A DNA stretch of 36,930 nt, taken from NCBI GenBank assembly GCA_005804885.1, contig SYOX01000099.1:1-36930 (forward strand), given 5' to 3'. Of this stretch, positions 1-10,100 are shown piece after piece. The DNA comes from Pseudomonadota bacterium (GTDB lineage Bacteria > Myxococcota_A > Bradymonadia > Bradymonadales > GCA-2716585). Each line of letters begins with the position of its first letter. Positions within the stretch are counted from its first letter, which is position 1. The notes beneath the pieces were generated by a model. It ran no database searches, was not told the DNA's origin, and was given only the letters and a program-made list of their open reading frames with translations. A program made the translations under genes and the position numbers.

Positions 1-139
1 CATGAAGGGCACCAAAACGATCGTCGCGATCAACAAGGATCCCGAGGCGCCCATCTTCCAGGTCGCCGACTTCGGCCTCGTGGCCGACGCCTTCCAGGCC
101 ATCCCCGAGCTGACCCGCAAGCTCAAGGCCCTCGGCTAG
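1..139 (+). CDS. etfA: Electron transfer flavoprotein alpha subunit, C-terminal 45 residues (5' truncated by window edge)
   Basis: The reading frame is open from base 2 to the TAG at 137-139. It encodes the hallmark C-terminal FAD-domain stretch of EtfA/FixB: '[20 protein letters not shown]' is followed by '[16 protein letters not shown]'. In this family the region binds the ADP part of FAD. The protein passes electrons from acyl-CoA and other dehydrogenases to the quinone pool together with EtfB. The start lies outside the window, so the rest of the protein and any etfB partner cannot be seen. The identification is firm because this C-terminal block is strongly conserved. Confidence 0.93.
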   Translation, partial: MKGTKTIVAINKDPEAPIFQVADFGLVADAFQAIPELTRKLKALG

Positions 140-143
140 ATCC

Positions 144-165
144 GCCTCGGCCTCCAGGCTCAGGC
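144..165 (+). terminator. Possible terminator hairpin after etfA
   Basis: An imperfect inverted repeat begins four bases after the etfA stop codon. GCCT and AGGC form the outer stem, and GGCC with AGGCT the inner stem, with one C/C mismatch. No T-tract follows, so a Rho-independent role is only a suggestion. Confidence 0.3.
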
Positions 166-220
166 AGCCCCAACTCGACGAGGACGAGCGAGGCCGGGTG
201 GCCCTCGGTGTTCAATGGGG

Positions 221-248
221 TTGTCTTTCCGGCCTGATGCCGTATACT
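221..248 (+). promoter_or_regulatory. Sigma70-like promoter TTGTCT-N16-TATACT
   Basis: The -35 TTGTCT is at 221-226 and the -10 TATACT at 243-248, with a 16-bp spacer. The -10 matches the consensus at five of six positions. It would drive the gene starting at 405, leaving a leader of about 150 nt. Confidence 0.5.
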
Positions 249-404
249 CCTGCCGATTTGCCACAAGGGCATCGGCCGTCTCTCTTCCCCTGGCCCGATG
301 CAGGCGCCTGTCGCCCGCATCAGGAACACCCTGGGGCTCAAAGGACACCACCTTGACCTTCCCCGCCAGACGTGCGGGGACGCTTTGATAAAGAGGAATC
401 AACA

Positions 405-992
405 ATGTCGATGGTTCGCTATCAGGAGAGCAAGCTCCTGGCCAAAAAGCCCTTCTTCAGCTTCCTGGGCCGCAAGTTCTGGATCTACGGCGCGGACGGC
501 TCGACCTACTTCTACGTCGAGCGCAAGGCCTTCAAGCTCAAGGAGGCGATCAAGGTCTTCTCCGACGAGTCCAAGAGCGAGGCGCTGCTGGCCATCCAGG
601 CCCGCAGCATCATCGACATCTCGGCCACCTACGACGTCACCGACGAGAAGAGCGGCGAGAAGGTCGGCGCGCTCAGGCGCAAGGGCCTCAAGTCCATCCT
701 GCGCGACGAGTGGCTCGTGCTGGACGACAACGACAACGAGATCGGCACGATCAAGGAGGACTCGACGGCCATGGCGCTGGTGCGTCGCTTCATGCCCGGC
801 GGCAAGCTGATCCCCCAGAAGTACGTGGCGGAGATCAACGGCCAGCAGGTCGCCATGATCAAGCAGCACTTCAACCCCTTCATGCTCAAGTACGACGTCG
901 ACTTCTCCTCCGACTCCGGTGGGATGCTCGATCGCCGGCTGGGCATCGCCGCCGTGACCATGATGCTCATCATCGAGGGCAGGCAGCAGTAA
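405..992 (+). CDS. LURP-one/phospholipid-scramblase-like (tubby C-terminal fold) protein
   Basis: A 195-aa protein with no signal peptide. Its composition and layout match the LURP-one-related/scramblase-like family: an N-terminal 'FFSFLGRKFWIYGADGSTYF' block, followed by alternating short beta strands ending in turn motifs such as 'VLDDNDNEIGTIKED'. A hydrophobic segment, 'LGIAAVTMMLIIEG', closes the protein, as in the central helix of tubby-like folds. The bacterial members have no settled function; membrane or lipid association is inferred from the fold. The ATG at 405 is preferred because AGAGGA lies a few bases upstream; an upstream in-frame GTG at 372 has no such site. It appears to be a single-gene unit with a promoter at 221-248 and a hairpin downstream. 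Confidence 0.8.
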   Translation: MSMVRYQESKLLAKKPFFSFLGRKFWIYGADGSTYFYVERKAFKLKEAIKVFSDESKSEALLAIQARSIIDISATYDVTDEKSGEKVGALRRKGLKSILRDEWLVLDDNDNEIGTIKEDSTAMALVRRFMPGGKLIPQKYVAEINGQQVAMIKQHFNPFMLKYDVDFSSDSGGMLDRRLGIAAVTMMLIIEGRQQ

Positions 993-1019
993 GCCCGCAG
1001 GCCGCAAGCCCGCAGGCGA

Positions 1020-1048
1020 CCCGGGAGACCTCAAGGGGTTCTCCCGGG
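1020..1048 (+). terminator. Strong hairpin after the LURP-one-like gene
   Basis: A perfect 9-bp stem is formed by CCCGGGAGA at 1020-1028 and TCTCCCGGG at 1040-1048. It lies 28 bp after the stop codon and has no following T-tract. Two 12-bp copies of AAGCCCGCAGGC (991-1002 and 1006-1017) lie between the stop and the hairpin. Confidence 0.45.
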
Positions 1049-1142
1049 AGCCCGACGCCGTGCCCTGGTCGCAAGACCGGGGCATTTGTTTTTCAGGACC
1101 CGCAGGACATCGCCCTGCCGATCACGACGCGAGCTCAACCCC

Positions 1143-2768
1143 ATGCGCACCTCCTTCGGATCCATGTCCGCGCTCTCCATCGGGGCCTTGGTGGCCCTGG
1201 TCGCGGTCGCCTGCGCGCCCTCCATCCCTGAGAACATCCCCCCGCAGGCCCCGGCGAGCCTCTCTGGGCCCGCCTTTGATCGCGGCCCGCTGTACACGCC
1301 TCCTGACGAAGGCCCCGCCGGGGTTGTCCTGCACATCCTCCACACCAACGACCTCCACGGCCAGATCCACCCGCGCAAGTCCAGCGGGCTGGCCGCGGAC
1401 GCCCCTGCGGACGTCGGCGGCGTCAACGCGCTGGCCGGCTACGTCACCCGCGTCCGCCAGGAGGCCGGCGAGGACAAGGTCCTGCTGGTCGACTCCGGCG
1501 ACATCTTCGCGGGGACGCCAGAGGGCAACCTGACCCGCGGTCGGGTGATGATCGAGCTGATGAACGCGCTGGACTATGACGCCATGGCGCTGGGCAACCA
1601 CGAGTTCGACCTCGGCATCGAGGCGCTGGCGGCGCTGACCGCGGCGGCCGAGTTCCCCGTGCTGGCCGCCAACGTCGCCCCCAAGGGAGAGGCCAGGGCG
1701 ACCTTGCCCGCCCGGACCATCGTCAGCAGAGCGGGCCTGCGGATCGGGATCGTCGGCGTCATCTCCACCCGGACGCCCCTGATGACGCACAAGGAGGCCG
1801 GCGCCGCCTACGACTTCGGCGACCCGCAGGTGGCCATCAACGACGCCGTCGGGGCGCTCTCAGGCGAGGGCGTGGATCTCGTCATCGTGCTGTCCCACCT
1901 CGGGATCGACGAGGAGGTGCCGCTGCTGGACAAGCTCCAGGCCCCCGTCGTGGCGCTCTTCGGCGGCCACTCCCACACCCAGGTCGATCCCATGAAGGTG
2001 TCCGAGTCCACCGGCGTCGTCTACCTGCAGACCCGCGGCAAGGCCTCCGCCGTCAATCACCTGATCCTGGAGGTCGTCGAGGGCGTGGTCACCGTGCGCC
2101 AGGGCGGCCCCGTCGCGCTGGTGGCCCAGGACTGGCCCTCCCACGCCGCCGTCACCGAGATCGTCAGCAAGTACGCCCCCGACATCGAGGCGGTCATGGC
2201 CGAGGGGGTCGGGCGCTGCAAGGACTCTCTGGAGCGGACCCGAGAGGACATCGAGTCCTCGACGCTGGGCAACTTCGTCGCCGACGTGATGCGCCAGAGA
2301 GCCTCCGCCGAGCTGGCCCTGACCAACAAGACCGGCCTGCGGGCCAACCTCGACGTCGGCCAGGTCACGATCCGCTCCCTCTATGAGGTGGCGCCCTTTG
2401 ACAACACCATCGTCACGGTCAAGCTGACCGGCCAGCAGCTGCGCGAGCTGATGGAGTTCGCCGGGCGCGAGTCGCGCACCTACCTGGAGATCAGCGGCGG
2501 GGCGCTGACCTACGACCTCCAGCGCCCCGAGGGGGACCGGATCACGGCCTTCAAGGTCGGCGGCAAGAACCTCGATCCGAAGAAGACCTACCTCGTGGCG
2601 ACCAACTCCTTCCTGGCCGAGGGCGGCGACGGCCACGCGACCTTCACCCAGGGCGAGCGCTCGGACACGGGCGTCCTGCAGCGCGACGCGCTGATCGAGT
2701 GGCTCCGAAAGGAGAAGACCTGCCCGCCGCTCAAGGACGTTAAAGACGCGCGGATCAACAAGAAGTAG
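1143..2768 (+). CDS. Secreted 5'-nucleotidase / UshA-family metallophosphoesterase
   Basis: A 541-aa two-domain protein. The calcineurin-like metallophosphatase domain shows the dinuclear metal motifs in order: 'HTNDLHG', 'LLVDSGDIF', 'LGNHEFDLG', 'VLSHLGIDEE' and 'GGHSHT'. The 5'-nucleotidase C-terminal domain follows from about residue 355 ('LGNFVADVMRQR', 'LYEVAPFDNTIVTVKLTGQQ'). Family members hydrolyse nucleotides or UDP-sugars outside the cytoplasm. The N-terminus is a signal sequence ending in 'VALVAVAC', a weak lipobox, so a lipoprotein is likely but not certain. The ATG at 1143 gives a normal signal peptide; an upstream frame start at 1086 adds a basic stretch that does not fit one. 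The stop lies six bases from the stop of the convergent gene. Confidence 0.92.
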   Translation: MRTSFGSMSALSIGALVALVAVACAPSIPENIPPQAPASLSGPAFDRGPLYTPPDEGPAGVVLHILHTNDLHGQIHPRKSSGLAADAPADVGGVNALAGYVTRVRQEAGEDKVLLVDSGDIFAGTPEGNLTRGRVMIELMNALDYDAMALGNHEFDLGIEALAALTAAAEFPVLAANVAPKGEARATLPARTIVSRAGLRIGIVGVISTRTPLMTHKEAGAAYDFGDPQVAINDAVGALSGEGVDLVIVLSHLGIDEEVPLLDKLQAPVVALFGGHSHTQVDPMKVSESTGVVYLQTRGKASAVNHLILEVVEGVVTVRQGGPVALVAQDWPSHAAVTEIVSKYAPDIEAVMAEGVGRCKDSLERTREDIESSTLGNFVADVMRQRASAELALTNKTGLRANLDVGQVTIRSLYEVAPFDNTIVTVKLTGQQLRELMEFAGRESRTYLEISGGALTYDLQRPEGDRITAFKVGGKNLDPKKTYLVATNSFLAEGGDGHATFTQGERSDTGVLQRDALIEWLRKEKTCPPLKDVKDARINKK

Positions 2769-2774
2769 CCTGCC

Positions 2775-4856
2775 TCAGTCGCCCAGGAGCTTGTAGAGCG
2801 CGTCGCGATCCGCGTCGCTCAAGGCGCTGGGCTTCTTCTCCGCCTTGTCATCCCCGCCCTTGGCGCCCCCCAGCTTCTCCAGCGCAGCGGCGAGGTCGTC
2901 GTCGCTCATCGCCGAGGCGGCGTTGTCGGCGCCGTCGTCGTCGCCGAGATCCAGGCTCTCGTCGTTGAAGACCGGCAGCGAGGGCGGCGCGTCGATGTCC
3001 AGCGAGGCGACCCGCGCCGCCGGGGACTCGGGCAGCCCTGGCGTCTGCCCGCCGGGATCTTTCACGGGCGCCCCCGTCTGCGCGGCTCCCTTGGAGGCGG
3101 CGGCCTCCTTGGGCGCGGCTCCCTTGGCGGCGGCCTCCTTGGGCGCGTCCGCCTTCTGGGCGGGTTTCTGGGCGGGGGGCTCGTCGGGCGCGGGCTTCTT
3201 CGAGGGCTTGTCCGGGGCCGGGGGCGCGGCGCCGCTGGCCCCCTGGGCGTCGGGCGACAGGGGGGCGTCGCCGGTGCGCCAGAGCTTGACGAGGAAGACG
3301 CAGGCGATGAGGGCGACGATCAGCATCGAGGGGATCATGATGAAGTGGGGCGTCAGGATGAAGATGGTCGTGACGAGGGCGACGTTGGCCACCGCGATGA
3401 CGCCGATGGCCAGGCCGATCCACTTGGACCACTTCTTGATGAGCTGCCGCGAGGCGAGCTGCCCCTCGGCGTCGATCCGCCCCGTCATGACGATGGCCAC
3501 GGTCATGAAGTAGGGCCCGAAGGCCAGAAAGAGGCCGTCGAGGCTGAAGAGGGGGCCTGCGCTGTCGGTGACCATCAACAGGAGCACGGCCAGCGCCTCG
3601 AAGACCATCAGGAGCGTGGCGACGGCCAGGGTGCGGTTGGCGAAGCGGGCGTATCGGGGGCTGCGGCGGCGCTTGAGCGCGGCCATGATCCCGATCAGGA
3701 TCCACGGCACCAGCAGGAGCGCGGCGGCGACGCCCAGGCGGATCTTGTCGGCCAGCCCGAGGCCCTGCCCGGCGTCGCCGGGCTTCGTAGCCTTCGCCGC
3801 GTCGGACTCGCCCTCCTTCTCCTTGGCTTCGGGTGATTCTGCTTTCTTTTCAACAGCTTGCGCGTTGTCGGCGGGCTTCGTGGGGTCCTGGGGGGCCTTG
3901 GCGACCTTCTCGGCGGGGGTGTTGGCGGGCGGGTTGGCGTTGGCCTGGGCCGGCGGGTCCTTCTGGGCGACCTGGGCGGGGGGATCGGGCGCCTTGGCCT
4001 GGGCGGGGGGCGTGGCGGTCGCGGCGCTGAAGAGGGCCTTGAGGTCGGGGGCGGGCAGGCCGGAGGGCTTGAAGAGGGCCTCCAGCGCGGGCTCGTGGGC
4101 CGCGAGGCCCTTGATGAAGGGGTTGACGGGGGCGGCGTCGGCGGCGTGGGCGGTCAGCAGGGTGCGCTGCGCGCGGCCCCAGACGAGCCCGAAGGCGTCG
4201 ACGGCCTCGCTGGAGGCGGCCAGCCTTTCGAAGACCAGGGGGTGCTTCTGCTGGGCGTGGGTCAGCCACGCGGCGGCGGTGAGCATGACGGTGGCCAGCT
4301 CCGAGGCGTCGGCGCGGTCGAGCAGCCCGGCGGCCTTGAGGGCGCTCAGGGCGCTCAGGGCGTGGGTCTCGGCGTTGAGGTCGGCCATCAGGGCGGCCCA
4401 GGATCTCTGCCCGGCGCCGGGTCCCAGGAGCACGGCGGCGTGGGCGCGGGCCTCGGGCAGGGCGTTGACGCGGCTGATGACCTCGCTGCGCGGGAAGGCG
4501 CCCTCGGGGTCGGAGACGAAGACGCTCTGGGAGGGCGAGATGTAGAGGGAGAGGGCGCCGGGGCGGCCCGGGGGGGGCGCGGCGTCGAGGGCGCGGACGG
4601 CCTGCTCGGTGACGGCGGCCAGGCCGAGGTGTCTGGAGGTGCAGTCAGCCCAGCCCAGCGCGGTGGCGCGTTGATCGGGGTCGAGGCGGTCGAGGACGAC
4701 CTTGAGGGCGACGCCGCGCTCGCTGGCCATCGTGGTCAGGGCGGCGGCGCAGTCGGGCGCCTGGGCGTGCGCGGCGCCGCCGATCAGGGTGGCGGTGGTG
4801 AGGATCAGGGCCGCGGCGGCGCGGTGCGATCCCGTCATGTGCCTGCTGGTCTTCAT
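2775..4856 (-). CDS. Secreted/membrane protein with five TM helices and Pro/Ala/Lys-rich linkers, function unknown
   Basis: 693 aa, not recognised as a named family. It has a cleavable signal peptide ('...GGAAHAQA') and an extracytoplasmic helical region up to about residue 265. A low-complexity Pro-Ala-Lys-Asp linker leads to five hydrophobic helices in the middle (for example 'VAAALLLVPWILIGIMAAL'), then a second Lys-Pro-Ala linker and an acidic tail. With an odd number of helices the N-terminal region would be outside and the tail inside. The start at 4856 is chosen because AGGAGA stands seven bases upstream and the signal peptide follows directly. Long linkers at both ends suggest a scaffold crossing the envelope, but this is inference. 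Confidence 0.75.
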   Translation of the reverse strand: MKTSRHMTGSHRAAAALILTTATLIGGAAHAQAPDCAAALTTMASERGVALKVVLDRLDPDQRATALGWADCTSRHLGLAAVTEQAVRALDAAPPPGRPGALSLYISPSQSVFVSDPEGAFPRSEVISRVNALPEARAHAAVLLGPGAGQRSWAALMADLNAETHALSALSALKAAGLLDRADASELATVMLTAAAWLTHAQQKHPLVFERLAASSEAVDAFGLVWGRAQRTLLTAHAADAAPVNPFIKGLAAHEPALEALFKPSGLPAPDLKALFSAATATPPAQAKAPDPPAQVAQKDPPAQANANPPANTPAEKVAKAPQDPTKPADNAQAVEKKAESPEAKEKEGESDAAKATKPGDAGQGLGLADKIRLGVAAALLLVPWILIGIMAALKRRRSPRYARFANRTLAVATLLMVFEALAVLLLMVTDSAGPLFSLDGLFLAFGPYFMTVAIVMTGRIDAEGQLASRQLIKKWSKWIGLAIGVIAVANVALVTTIFILTPHFIMIPSMLIVALIACVFLVKLWRTGDAPLSPDAQGASGAAPPAPDKPSKKPAPDEPPAQKPAQKADAPKEAAAKGAAPKEAAASKGAAQTGAPVKDPGGQTPGLPESPAARVASLDIDAPPSLPVFNDESLDLGDDDGADNAASAMSDDDLAAALEKLGGAKGGDDKAEKKPSALSDADRDALYKLLGD

Positions 4857-5043
4857 TACACTGTCTCCTGGGCGGGTCGCCCATCGCGCGATGGCCTCCT
4901 TCTTGTGGGCCATCCGAAGAGACAACGCAAGCGGGGGGGGATCTTCCCGAGGAGAGCCAGGGTGTGCCCGATTGCCCCCGTCGAGGGCTTGGGGGAGGCT
5001 GGAGCCCTCAGGGCGTCGGCCGGTCAAAGGGGCGGAGGGGAGG

Positions 5044-6795
5044 TCATTCGGCGTACATGGCCTCGATCTGGTCGGCGAAGTGCTCGTTGACCTTGGCCCT
5101 CTTGACCTTGAGGGTGGGGGTCAGCTCGCCGTCGTCGATGGTGAGCTGGCGGTGCAGGACGGTGAACTTCTTGACGGTCTCGACCTGGGCGAGGTGCTTG
5201 TTGATCTCGTTGACGACCTCCTGGAGCTCGTCGCGGATGACCTTGCTGGTGTGGAGGTCGCCGGAGCTGACCCTCTTGCGGGCGGCCTCCTCGTCGAGGG
5301 TGATGAGGGCGGTGAGGAACTTGCGGCGGTCACCGATGACGACGGCCTCGCTGACGAGATCGTGGTTCTTGAGGGAGGCCTCGATGTTCTTGGGGGCGAT
5401 GTTCTTGCCGCCGGCGGTGATGATGATGTCCTTCTTCCGGCCTGTAATATAGAGGAAGCCGTCGCGGAACTCGCCGAGGTCGCCGGAGTAGAGCCAGCCG
5501 TCGATGAGGGCCTCGTCGGTAGCGGCCTGCTCCTTGTAGTAGCCCAGGAAGATGTTGGGGCCCTTGGCGAGGATCTCGCCGTCCTCGGCGATCTTGACCT
5601 CGACGCCGGGCAGCGCGGGGCCGACGGAGCCGAAGCGGGTCCTGCCGGGGAGGTTGAAGGAGGTGGGGCCGGAGCCCTCGGACTGGCCGTAGACCTCAAG
5701 GACGTTGATGTCGAGGCTGGAGAAGAACTCGAGGATCTCCTTGGAGATGGGGGCGGCGCCGGAGACGCAGACCCTGGCGCGGCCTAGCCCGATGGCGGGC
5801 TTGAGCTTTGAAAAGATGAGCTTGTTCGCCAGCTTGTAAGACAGGCCGTCGGCGGCCTCGCCCTTGTTCTTCAGATCGCTGTTGGCGGTGCCGGTCTTGC
5901 GGGCCCAGGCGACGAGGCGGGCCTTGACGCCGGTGGCGGCCTTGAGCTTGCCGGTGATGCCGGCGTAGAACTTCTCCCAGATCCGCGGGACGGCGAAGAA
6001 GACCGTCGGCTGGACCTCCTTGAGGTTGTCGGGGACCTTGTCGATGGACTCGGCGAAGTAGACCTGGCTGCCGCCGGTGATGGGGGCGTGGATGGAGAAC
6101 ATCTGCTCGGCGATGTGGGACAGGGGCAGGTAGGAGAGGCTGACGTCGTCGGGGGTCAGGTCCGTGATCGACAGGGAGGTGTGGGCGGTCCAGGCGAGGT
6201 TGTCGTGCGAGAGCATGACGCCCTTGGGCGGCCCGGAGGTGCCGGAGGTGTAGATGAAGGTGGCGAGCTGATCGGCCTTGAGGTCGGCGACCCGCTTGTC
6301 GACCTCGGCCTCATCGACCCCGGCCCCTCGGCCCATGAAGTCCTCCCAGCTCATCACGATCGGGTCGTCGATGGCGCCGGCGCCCTTCATCATGACGACG
6401 TGCTTGAGCAGGGGCAGGTTGGCGCGCTCGGCCTTGACCTTCTCCCACTGGGACTTGTCCTCCAGCAGCGCGATCGAGGACTCGGCGTGGTTGATGATGT
6501 ACTGGACCTCGGTCGGCGAGCAGGTCGTGTAGATGCCGGCCGGGGCGCCGCCAGCGCACATGCAGGCGATGTCGAAGATCACCCACTCGGGGCGGTTGAA
6601 GCCCAGGATCGACACCGTGCCCCCCGGCTCAAGGCCCAGCGCGATCATCGCCCTGGTCGCCTTGCGGACCTGGGCGACGTACTCGCCCCAGGTCGTGCCC
6701 TTCCAGGCGCCAGACTCCTTGACGAAGTAGGCGTTGGCGCTCGGGCGCACCTTGGCCTGGTTCATGAATCGCGCTGGGATCGTGTCGATGGCCAT
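5044..6795 (-). CDS. Long-chain fatty-acid-CoA ligase (AMP-forming)
   Basis: 583 aa, the usual length for bacterial FadD15/long-chain acyl-CoA synthetases. The adenylate-forming motifs are intact: the P-loop 'TFIYTSGTSGPPKGVMLSH', then 'SYLPLSHIAEQMFS', the A5 motif 'YGQSEGSGPTSFNLPG', the A7 motif 'GWLYSGDLGEF', and the A8/A10 region 'ITGRKKDIIITAGGKNIAP'. It activates fatty acids to acyl-CoA with ATP for degradation or lipid synthesis. The ATG at 6795 has AGGAGG about ten bases upstream. It is followed by a separate gene after 187 bp. The etfA end elsewhere in this window would fit beta-oxidation, but the two are not in one operon. Confidence 0.95.
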   Translation of the reverse strand: MAIDTIPARFMNQAKVRPSANAYFVKESGAWKGTTWGEYVAQVRKATRAMIALGLEPGGTVSILGFNRPEWVIFDIACMCAGGAPAGIYTTCSPTEVQYIINHAESSIALLEDKSQWEKVKAERANLPLLKHVVMMKGAGAIDDPIVMSWEDFMGRGAGVDEAEVDKRVADLKADQLATFIYTSGTSGPPKGVMLSHDNLAWTAHTSLSITDLTPDDVSLSYLPLSHIAEQMFSIHAPITGGSQVYFAESIDKVPDNLKEVQPTVFFAVPRIWEKFYAGITGKLKAATGVKARLVAWARKTGTANSDLKNKGEAADGLSYKLANKLIFSKLKPAIGLGRARVCVSGAAPISKEILEFFSSLDINVLEVYGQSEGSGPTSFNLPGRTRFGSVGPALPGVEVKIAEDGEILAKGPNIFLGYYKEQAATDEALIDGWLYSGDLGEFRDGFLYITGRKKDIIITAGGKNIAPKNIEASLKNHDLVSEAVVIGDRRKFLTALITLDEEAARKRVSSGDLHTSKVIRDELQEVVNEINKHLAQVETVKKFTVLHRQLTIDDGELTPTLKVKRAKVNEHFADQIEAMYAE

Positions 6796-6864
6796 GAGTT
6801 GTCGTCCTCCTGAGGATCCACGGTGAGCGGATCATTTCTTGTCGCTTCTGACTTGCGGCGGGAG

Positions 6865-6892
6865 CTTAATCTGCGAGCGTCGATCACGTCAA
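6865..6892 (-). promoter_or_regulatory. Possible promoter for the acyl-CoA ligase
   Basis: On the minus strand, TTGACG (6892-6887) and ATTAAG (6870-6865) are spaced by 16 bp, about 70 bp before the ATG. The -35 is good and the -10 poor. Confidence 0.35.
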
Positions 6893-7057
6893 TGAGGCGG
6901 CGCTTGAGGGGCGGGGTCGGGGACGCTGGAGGTGCGCTGCTTCTGGCAGCGGGGGGAGGCGACGGTGGAGTCGCAGAGCGCCCGGGTCACCTTTCAGTGA
7001 TGGGGCGCGTCGGGCTCCCTGGCTGGCTGCGCGGAGGCGCTCGCGGGCGGGGTTTCG

Positions 7058-7086
7058 TTGCGCTGTGGAGGCCGCTGCTGTAGAAT
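7058..7086 (+). promoter_or_regulatory. Possible promoter TTGCGC-N17-TAGAAT
   Basis: The -10 TAGAAT at 7081-7086 matches five of six consensus positions. The -35 TTGCGC at 7058-7063 is weak but correctly spaced. It lies about 90 bp before the proposed TTG start of the Cys-rich lipoprotein. Confidence 0.4.
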
Positions 7087-7177
7087 CCACACCCCGAAGG
7101 GGCTGTCCTGGTCAAGGTCGTGTGGCGCGGTCCCATGGATCGCTCAAGTCAGGTCCGAGCGTTGGCGAGGTGTGGCG

Positions 7178-10100
7178 TTGAAGCAAGAAACCCTCTCTCC
7201 TGTAAACGGTCGAGGTGTTCGAAGCGGCGCGAGGGCGCTTGCGTGGTGTGCGGTCAGCGCCCTGGCGATCTCGGGCCTCCAGGGCTGCCTCTTTGACCCC
7301 GCGCCGCTGACGGCGCGTCAGTGCGGCTCAGAGCTCGACTGCGACCAGGGGCAGGAGTGCGTCGAGGGCTTCTGCAGGAGCGCCGGGGTGTGCGCCTCGG
7401 ACGCCGAGTGCGACGACGGCCAGTTCTGCACTGGCGTCGAGGTCTGCGATCCGGCCGCGCCCGGCGCAGGCGAGGACGGCTGCGCCTCCGGGGCCGCGCC
7501 CTCGGTGGACGACGGGATCGTCTGCACCCAGGACATCTGCGACGAGAGCGCCGACCAAGTCGTCCACATCGCCGCCGCCTGCGAGTGCCCCAACGGCACG
7601 AAGGAGGAGTGTCAGATCCTCCTGGCCGCCGAGCGCAATGTCACCTTGCCCGAGCTCGAAGGGCTCTGCGTCGACACCGAATGCAATGCCCAGCTCCAGT
7701 GCGACGGGATCAACAAGCGCGTGGGCGCGACCTGCGACGACGGCGTGTCGTGCACCCGCGGCGACGCCTGCGACGGGGGCGGCGAGTGCGTCGCCGGAGC
7801 CCCCGACGACGCGGCCTGCGAGGACGGCCAGTTCTGCAATGGCGCCGAGGTCTGCGACGCCGGCCGCGGCTGCCTCCCCGGCGATCCGCTCCAGATCGAT
7901 GATGGGGTCTTGTGCACCGCGGACTCTTGCGACGAGCAGCGGGACGTCATCGTCAACGACGACGGCCCCTGCGGCTGCGAGGAGGACCAGGATTGTGAAC
8001 CGGAGCAGGGCGCCAACACCTGCCTGCGCTACTTCTGCCTGGACCGCGTCTGCGGCAGCGAGCCCCTGCCTCGCGCCGCGGTCTGCAATGACGGCCTGAG
8101 CTGCACCAACGGAGACACCTGCGACGGCGAAGGCACCTGCTCGGGCGCGCCGGTCGATCGCCTTTGTGACGACGGCGCCTTCTGCAACGGGGTCGAGTTC
8201 TGCGATCCCGAGAGCGAGCGCCGCGACGCCAACGGCTGCATCGCGGGCACGCCGCCGCCGGTGAACGACGGGGTGGAGTGCACCGACGACTCCTGCAATG
8301 AGCAGCAGGACAGAGTGATCAACGACCCGAGCAGCTGCCCCTGCCTGCAGGACCGCGACTGCGTCCCCGAGCAGAACCCCAACCCCTGCCTGGAGTACAC
8401 CTGTACGCCTGCCCAGCTGTGCATGATCGCCACACGCCCCAACGGCAGCGCATGCGACGACGGGATCGCCTGCACCGGTCAGGACGAATGCCAGACGGGC
8501 AGCTGCAATGGCGTCTCGAACGACAGCCTCTGCCTCGACGACCTCTTCTGCAATGGCACCGAGATCTGCCAGCCGGGCCACCCCGAGGCGAACGCCGAAG
8601 GGTGCAGAGCCCAGAACGTGCCGGTGCTCGACGACGAGATCGCCTGCACGGTCGACGCCTGCGACGAGCAGGGCCAGCGCGTCACCCACACCGCGAACAA
8701 CGCCGCCTGCGCCGATCAGTCCTTCTGCGACGGCGACGAGATCTGCGATCTGGGGCTGGGCTGCGTCGAGGGGACCCCCCGCGTGCTGAGCGACGAGATC
8801 GCCTGCACGCAGGATCGGTGCGACGAGCAGAACGACCGCGTCATCAACGAGCCGCTCAACGCCAACTGCGACGACGGCCTCTTCTGCACCGGCGCGGAGA
8901 CGTGCGTGCCGGACGACGACAACGCCGACGCCGACGGCTGCGTGGCGGGCCTGGATCCCCAGATCAACGACGATATCCCCTGCACCGACGACGTCTGCGA
9001 TGAGGACGCCAACGTCGTGCGCAACACGCCCAACAACGCTCCCTGCGCCGACAGCCTCTTCTGCAACGGGGTCGAGCTGTGCGACCCGCTCAACGACAAC
9101 GCCGACGCCAACGGCTGCGTCGCCGGCCCGCCAGCCGACCCCAACGACGACGTCAACTGCACCACCGACGACTGCAACGAGGCGACCGACAGCTTCGTCA
9201 ACGTCCCGGTCAACGCGCTGTGCTCCGACCGCCTCTTCTGCAACGGGGAGGAGACCTGCGAGCCGAACAACCCCGATCGCGACGCCGACGGCTGCTTCCG
9301 AGGCCCCGATCCCATCGAGCGCCACCCCGACCAGCGCGAGTGCGTCGTTCACGCCTGCAACGAGGGCAATGACACCGTCTCGGCCAACACCTCGGCCTGC
9401 GCCCCGGTCTGCCAGAACGACGCCGAGTGCACGGCGAGGCTCACGCCCGCCGACGTCTGCCGCACGACCGCCTGCAACCCCGCCGGTCAGGGCGCCGACG
9501 ACTTCGGCTGCATCGTCAGCGCCCGCCCCGACACCACGGCCTGCGCTCTGACCTGCCCAGGCGCCAACCCCTCCGGGCAATGCCTCGCCGGCGCCTGCAT
9601 CGTCCCTGCCGAGGGGCCGACGGGCAACAGCGGCTGCGCCGACGCCCTGGACAACGACTGCGACGGCGCCGCCGACGGCGTCGACTCGGACTGCCGCACC
9701 CCCGACCTGCTGGAGATCAGCGCCCCGGCCACGGGCTCCGGCGGACTCGCCGGCACAGGCGCCGTCCTCCAGGTCACCCCCCGCGACGGCGGCGACCCGG
9801 TCACCAGCCAGACCGCCAACCTGTACTGCACCAGCCGCATCGTCGCCCAGGAGAGCACCTTCAACGAGGCGCGCGCGGCCTTCGCGGCTCGATCCGACGT
9901 CCAGATCCTCAACGCGGCCGGGCAGCTCGCCCCCCAGTCCACCTCGGTGGACACCAACGTCGCCTTCGAGGGCGACGGCGACACCCGAGGGCTGGAGATC
10001 TGCGACGGCCACAGCGTCATCCTCGGCCCCTACAACCTTCCCTCCCTCAACACGCCTGCGATCTACGGCGTGGTGCTGGTCGTCGACATGGGCTTCGAGG

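Larger units (their letters stand above)
140..404. other. Intergenic region between etfA and the LURP-one-like gene
   Basis: About 265 bp without a supportable gene. It holds the hairpin just after etfA and a sigma70-like promoter at 221-248. The remaining leader of about 150 bp before the next start shows no recognisable riboswitch. Short reading frames here have no family features. Confidence 0.6.
6796..7177. other. Divergent intergenic region
   Basis: About 380 bp separate the divergent acyl-CoA ligase and Cys-rich lipoprotein genes. It contains one candidate promoter in each direction. No RNA gene or repeat family is visible. Confidence 0.6.
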